Shown one piece after another: positions 59,901 to 64,000 of a stretch of 64,000 nt of DNA (position 1 is the stretch's first letter; every line of letters starts with the position of its first letter). The notes beneath the pieces are model-generated. The model saw only the letters and a list, made by a program, of their open reading frames with translations. It did no database searches and had not been told where the DNA came from. Made by a program: the position numbers and the translations under genes. This DNA is from Astrocystis sublimbata (lineage: Eukaryota; Ascomycota; Sordariomycetes; Xylariales; Xylariaceae): NCBI GenBank assembly GCA_022453515.1, contig JAJNNY010000034.1, forward strand, positions 310,001 to 374,000. Reading direction: 5' to 3'.

Positions 59901-62900
59901 CCCGATTCCCCCGCGTTTGCTTCGAGGTCATTGATCCTGTGACTAGTGCCGTCAGCCGTGTTACATGGGTCTGTTCAACTCTCAGTCTATCACCATTCAG
60001 ACTCTATCATCGGTACACATGTTCGTCCCTTGCGATGTATGTAGGTACCAATTGCTGTTGGGTCCAACATTCAATAAAACTGATATATTTTCCCTCTTTG
60101 GCCGGCCAACGACTCTAGGGTTTCCCAGCATTGCGCGACGCCGGCTCTTAGTGTTTGAGGGAACCCATTTTCAGACTGACAGAGTGGGAGGGAGGCTTCA
60201 CCGCCGATTCCGCACGCTGCTTGCTGCTGGCCTCTTTTCACCCATCCGCCGCCCCGCCAGCATCAAGCATCCACTTACATACACCTTTTGCTGCATTGAG
60301 AATCAGCAGCGGGTACCCAACTCCACCACAACAGGTCGCGTTTCCTGGGAGATGTCGACCGACTTTTCGTTTTTTCCCACCTCTTTTCTTGTCTAAGTGA
60401 GTTGAGCTGTTTTGAGTCCGGTTTCATACATGTCCACGAGATAGCTAGCTAGCGCAGGCGAGGATTAGGTAGTTTTTTGCCATCACTCCGGTAACGTGAA
60501 TCTGAGGTGAAAGTCGCACGTCGCCCCTCGCCACACACCGCGCCTTCAATTCATTCATTCAACGCCGCGTCCCCACGGTTCGACATGCCCCCGGTCGACT
60601 AGGTGCCTATTGGCCTGCTGCGGACCACCAAGAACTGCAGTGTCGTCGTAGCGCAGAGGCGGGACGAATTGTAATGTGAGTACGTACTCAACCAACTCGC
60701 CTCTTTCGGTCCAGGCACCCTGTTTTAGTGCCTGTAAGTGGTAGCTGGCCATTCCCTGTCGAGACCTGTTACAGCACGCTGTTTGCGCTGCCCTGCCCGT
60801 TCTTGACTCGGCGGGCCCGGTATTTGGGACTCTTGTACCTGTCAGCACACCTGTCTAGGCTCGCGGGAGGCTTTCGTCGCGGATCGACAGTCCTGATGCC
60901 CGACTAAGATGGATAGATAGAACAGTCCGGGGAGGTATTCTTTCTGTTTCGGTGGCCGTCACTCGCCCGCCCCGTCATCGTCTTAGTCAGTCACTCGCTA
61001 CCTACCTTACCATTACAATTGTGCATTACGAGGACATCCGCATTCTCGGGCGTGCGCGCCGTCTCGCTCGTGCCGAGAGGTTGATTGATTGGTTTGAAGT
61101 GTGGGAAGGAAAGAGAAGGGAAGAAAGAGGTGACTTAGACAGACTGTTACTGGGATTTTGTTCCGCCGCGAGACAGACTAGGTACCGCATCTCACAAGGT
61201 CTCGATTCACACAAGATGTGAGTCGGTACTAGGTATCGTATTAGTACCTACAACCTGGACACCTCGTTTTCGGTAATGCATCATATGTACTTACATGAAC
61301 CGCTCAACTCACTCACTCAACTTATCCGTATGGTACCACCGCTTTTGCCATCGCTGTCTATCTTGTATGCCTGGCCTTGTGCAGTTCATAGCAAGGTACA
61401 TACACAGCCCGGCCAGGCAGCATGCAAATAGGCTTTCAGCGGGGAATATAGCTACACGTACATGTTCGCAGCTTACCTTAGCTTAGCCATCCATCCATCG
61501 ATTCATCCTCCGCTTGGCAAGTAAGTAATCACGATTGTTCACTTCGCTATCCCCAATGGCCCGATACGGCCTCTCGCCTCGTACTTGCGGACTTACTTAC
61601 TTACTGCTATTGTGGTTGTGGCTAGGGTTGAACTGAAATAGTCGGCGGATACTTAACTATCCATATCCACGTCATGTGCACTGCCCCGGGTCGGACCAAC
61701 TTGGGAGGGAGTCTACGGGTTTTTAGTCTTCCGTAACGCGCCCCATTAGGTACTTACGGGCTCTTACCAACTCCACCTAAACCAGTGGACAGACAGACAT
61801 AACACGTAGTAAAAGAGAAATAGGGAAACAGACACGGCCATTACAGGCACCGTCAGGGCAGCTAGGACCGGTCGGGCACTCGGGTTACCCGTCGATATCG
61901 CATTCGGTATTCCTGTAAGGAGTACGGGTGGCTAGGTAGCTAGTAATTACACATAAGGATGCGAGGGTTGTATCCTTTTGAAGCAGTTGGTGACTTACCT
62001 ACCAAGTAATGTTCTACTAGTAACTTGGACTCAGGGCTGTGTGTCTTGTTGTTAGTTACATGGGAGTAGTGGACAGTACCAGTAAGCTAACAAACGAGGG
62101 AAACAGGATGTTGACGAGTGTAACTGTTCCTGTGACTGTGCCTGTGACTCGCTGTGTCGGGCCAGGTCATCCGAGCCCTTACTTTCCACTTCCCACTTCC
62201 ACCTTGCAGGTGTAGTCTTAGCGAGCCCGCAGTGTCTGTTGTGTTCACTCACTTACGGATACTCCGTACACGAAGCAAGATCCGCTCTTGGTCACACTGC
62301 TTGCTGTTCTGTTCATGTGTACGAGTACGAGGACACCAGAGGGATTGGCAACAACAACAACAACTTGACGGTGCTATTGTAAGTATCGTAAGTATCGCAG
62401 CGGATCTGGCAAAGGTCCCAAGCAAACTAGAAGCGCTAATGGGTTGCTTGTCGAGGGGCACTTGGAGATCGCCCCCTTGGAGATGCCAGATGTGGAAGCA
62501 GACGACCCGTGCTATTTATTACTAGGACCCGTGCTAGACGCTGCGAGGTACGAAACAGCAATGGACCTTGGGAGGGAGCTTGTTTGTATAGGATACATGG
62601 TGCAGCTAAGAAATTTGTGTTTAGGCAGAGGTACTCGATACCTGGTTCAATTAGCTGGGACCCCCGGTGCCCCCTCTGGGCGCATTCCGTAAACACCACG
62701 AGCTCTGCGGGCAGTCACAGCAACTTCGGAGCAACACGCTGCAATGGACAAGCTTGGAAGCTTGCGCCCCGGCAGCAGTGCCTAGGTACAGGTGGCTCTC
62801 GACAGTGGCCATTCGCCCAGGCTCTGCCCTCCACTGAGGGCAGTTACTGACCCGGTGCCCTGTACTTACTCGTAAATATCACGCAGCGAAGGCAGGAGCG

Positions 62901-63060
62901 CACCGTGCCGCACCACCTGGCCGCCGACCCCATGCACCAGGTCAGCAAGTACAGCACCCGAAGGGCTTGTCGAAGTACCTAGCTCGCCCTAGTCCGCAAC
63001 GCTAAGACCGAAGTACGTCAGACACAGCAGGTCCCTGGAGGTACTTGGCCCCATGTCGTC

Positions 63061-63094
63061 GCACGTTGCACGTTGCACGTTGCACGCACGTTGC
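63061..63094. repeat. GCACGTT tandem repeat
   Basis: Tandem GCACGTT heptamers; each contains CACGT, the core of E-box-type sites. Confidence 0.8.
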
Positions 63095-63340
63095 CCTTCT
63101 CACGGGAGGGGCTGCACGGGGTTGCAGTGTACCTAGGTACCTAGCCCAGGCTCGCTCGCCAGGCCAGGGGATGGATGGATTGCTTCGCAGGTCACCACCA
63201 CCTGCACTGCACTCCCCCATCATGAGGTCCCCATCCTCATCCCCCAAATACTGCATGCCGCCCCCCTCCCTGCCTCGACCTCTTCCCTCTCCAGTCCTCG
63301 TTGGCTGCCCGACCCTTATTCCCAATCCCCCGACTCACTC

Positions 63341-63363
63341 TGACATTTGACATTTGACATTTG
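63341..63363. repeat. TGACATT triple tandem repeat
   Basis: Three tandem TGACATT units in the presumed promoter or leader of the right-edge gene. Confidence 0.85.
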
Positions 63364-63973
63364 TGGCCCCTTCGTGCGCCGCTCAACAACAACAATCAGT
63401 GTTTATTCTCCATTCTCTTTTCAATCCCATCCCATCTGCACGGTCCTGGGTCGCCGACTCTCCTCTCCCAGCCACCGAGCACCGAGCCATTACGCACTTC
63501 GCGACGGCTAATACTTCCATCAACTCCACCGATCGATCTCCCTGCCCTGACACTAGGACCAGCGTCGATCGCCACCATTGACTTTTCCGCCTAGTCGCTT
63601 CCGCCTCCCTGGCACTGTCATCGCTGCCTTTGGCCTCCCTTTCGATTCTTTAAAGCTAGTTCTTAACTGAATCTGGCTTTGCCCTCTTCCCTTTGAAGCC
63701 AGCCAGCTATAATTGTTCCGTCGGCTGCCTACGTCTTCCTTCTCTTCGACACATCCCCACGCCTCGGCTTCCTGCCTGTGACGTGACGACCTGACTCCAA
63801 TCAAACGCCAGCCGCTTGATCATCGCCAGCTACGCTATTATATGCTATAATACGTCATCGCTTTCCTAACTATTGAACAACATCTGCCAGAACGATCCCG
63901 CCATATACACGAATACTGTTACTGTGACCTACCGTGACCAGAGACCTCGCTGGACGACTGTGCCTCTAACCAC

Positions 63974-64000
63974 CATGACTGTTCTCCCGCCCGATCCCTA
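63974..64000 (+). CDS. Possible start of a gene cut by the right edge
   Basis: An ATG in a good context (CACC before it) follows about 600 bp of pyrimidine-rich, CAACAA-containing leader typical of expressed fungal genes. The visible codons give MTVLPPDP and stay open to the window end. Nine codons are too few to name a product. The 12 kb of gene-poor DNA upstream suggests a heavily regulated gene, but this is inference. Confidence 0.4.

Larger units (their letters stand above)
51932..63973. other. 12-kb gene-poor region
   Basis: I find no gene I can support. Short frames occur on both strands, the longest being a 315-codon frame at 55812-56759 (-), but all are low-complexity or unlike any family. 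The DNA is not AT-rich, so it does not look like RIP-degraded transposon sequence. It holds several simple repeats (listed separately), CCTAGGTA-type palindromes (about 53828-53838, 63129-63143), and a pyrimidine-rich leader from about 63350 to the end. It could be a long regulatory region or leader for the gene that starts at 63974, or hold non-coding RNA genes I cannot recognise. Confidence 0.5.

Overview
The window is filamentous ascomycete DNA (Pezizomycotina, most likely a Sordariomycete; the order is not certain). The evidence is many genes broken by 55-150 bp introns with fungal GT..CTAAC/CTGAC..AG signals, a fungal highly reducing polyketide synthase, DUF3433 and TeaR-type proteins, and small secreted proteins of a kind known from plant- and insect-associated fungi. 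I saw no rRNA, tRNA, CRISPR array or intact transposon.

Region 1 (1-29.5 kb) is a biosynthetic gene cluster. From left to right: the 5' part of an O-methyltransferase (cut by the window edge), an F-box-like hypothetical gene, a ten-exon highly reducing PKS (KS-AT-DH-MT-ER-KR-ACP, 2,548 residues by my exon model), a SnoaL/NTF2-like protein, two unrelated cytochromes P450, a sulfotransferase-family protein with a C-terminal membrane segment, a short-chain dehydrogenase, an alpha/beta-hydrolase, an MFS exporter, and a 515-residue protein of unknown type that may be a regulator. The PKS has no release domain, so the hydrolase is the best candidate for chain release. The P450s, the dehydrogenase and perhaps the methyltransferase would tailor the product, and the MFS protein would export it. 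The PKS/SnoaL and P450/P450 pairs are divergent, and each shared promoter holds one copy of a 22-bp motif differing at one base. No Zn2Cys6 regulator is visible. I do not recognise the product.

Region 2 (29.5-45 kb) is looser and contains damaged genes: a DUF3433 membrane-protein gene with an in-frame TGA, a glutathione S-transferase relic with several frame breaks, and an F-box-like gene broken at a G6 run. Intact genes here are a small cysteine-containing secreted protein, a secreted protein of the infection-structure type, and a calcineurin-like phosphoesterase.

Region 3 (45-64 kb) holds a TeaR-like protein with a C-terminal CaaX box, a second copy of the infection-structure-type secreted protein, and then about 12 kb with no gene I can support. 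A well-placed ATG at 63974 probably starts a gene that continues beyond the window.

Exon models were built by hand from splice signals, reading frame and family conservation. In every complete multi-exon model the exon lengths sum to a multiple of three.
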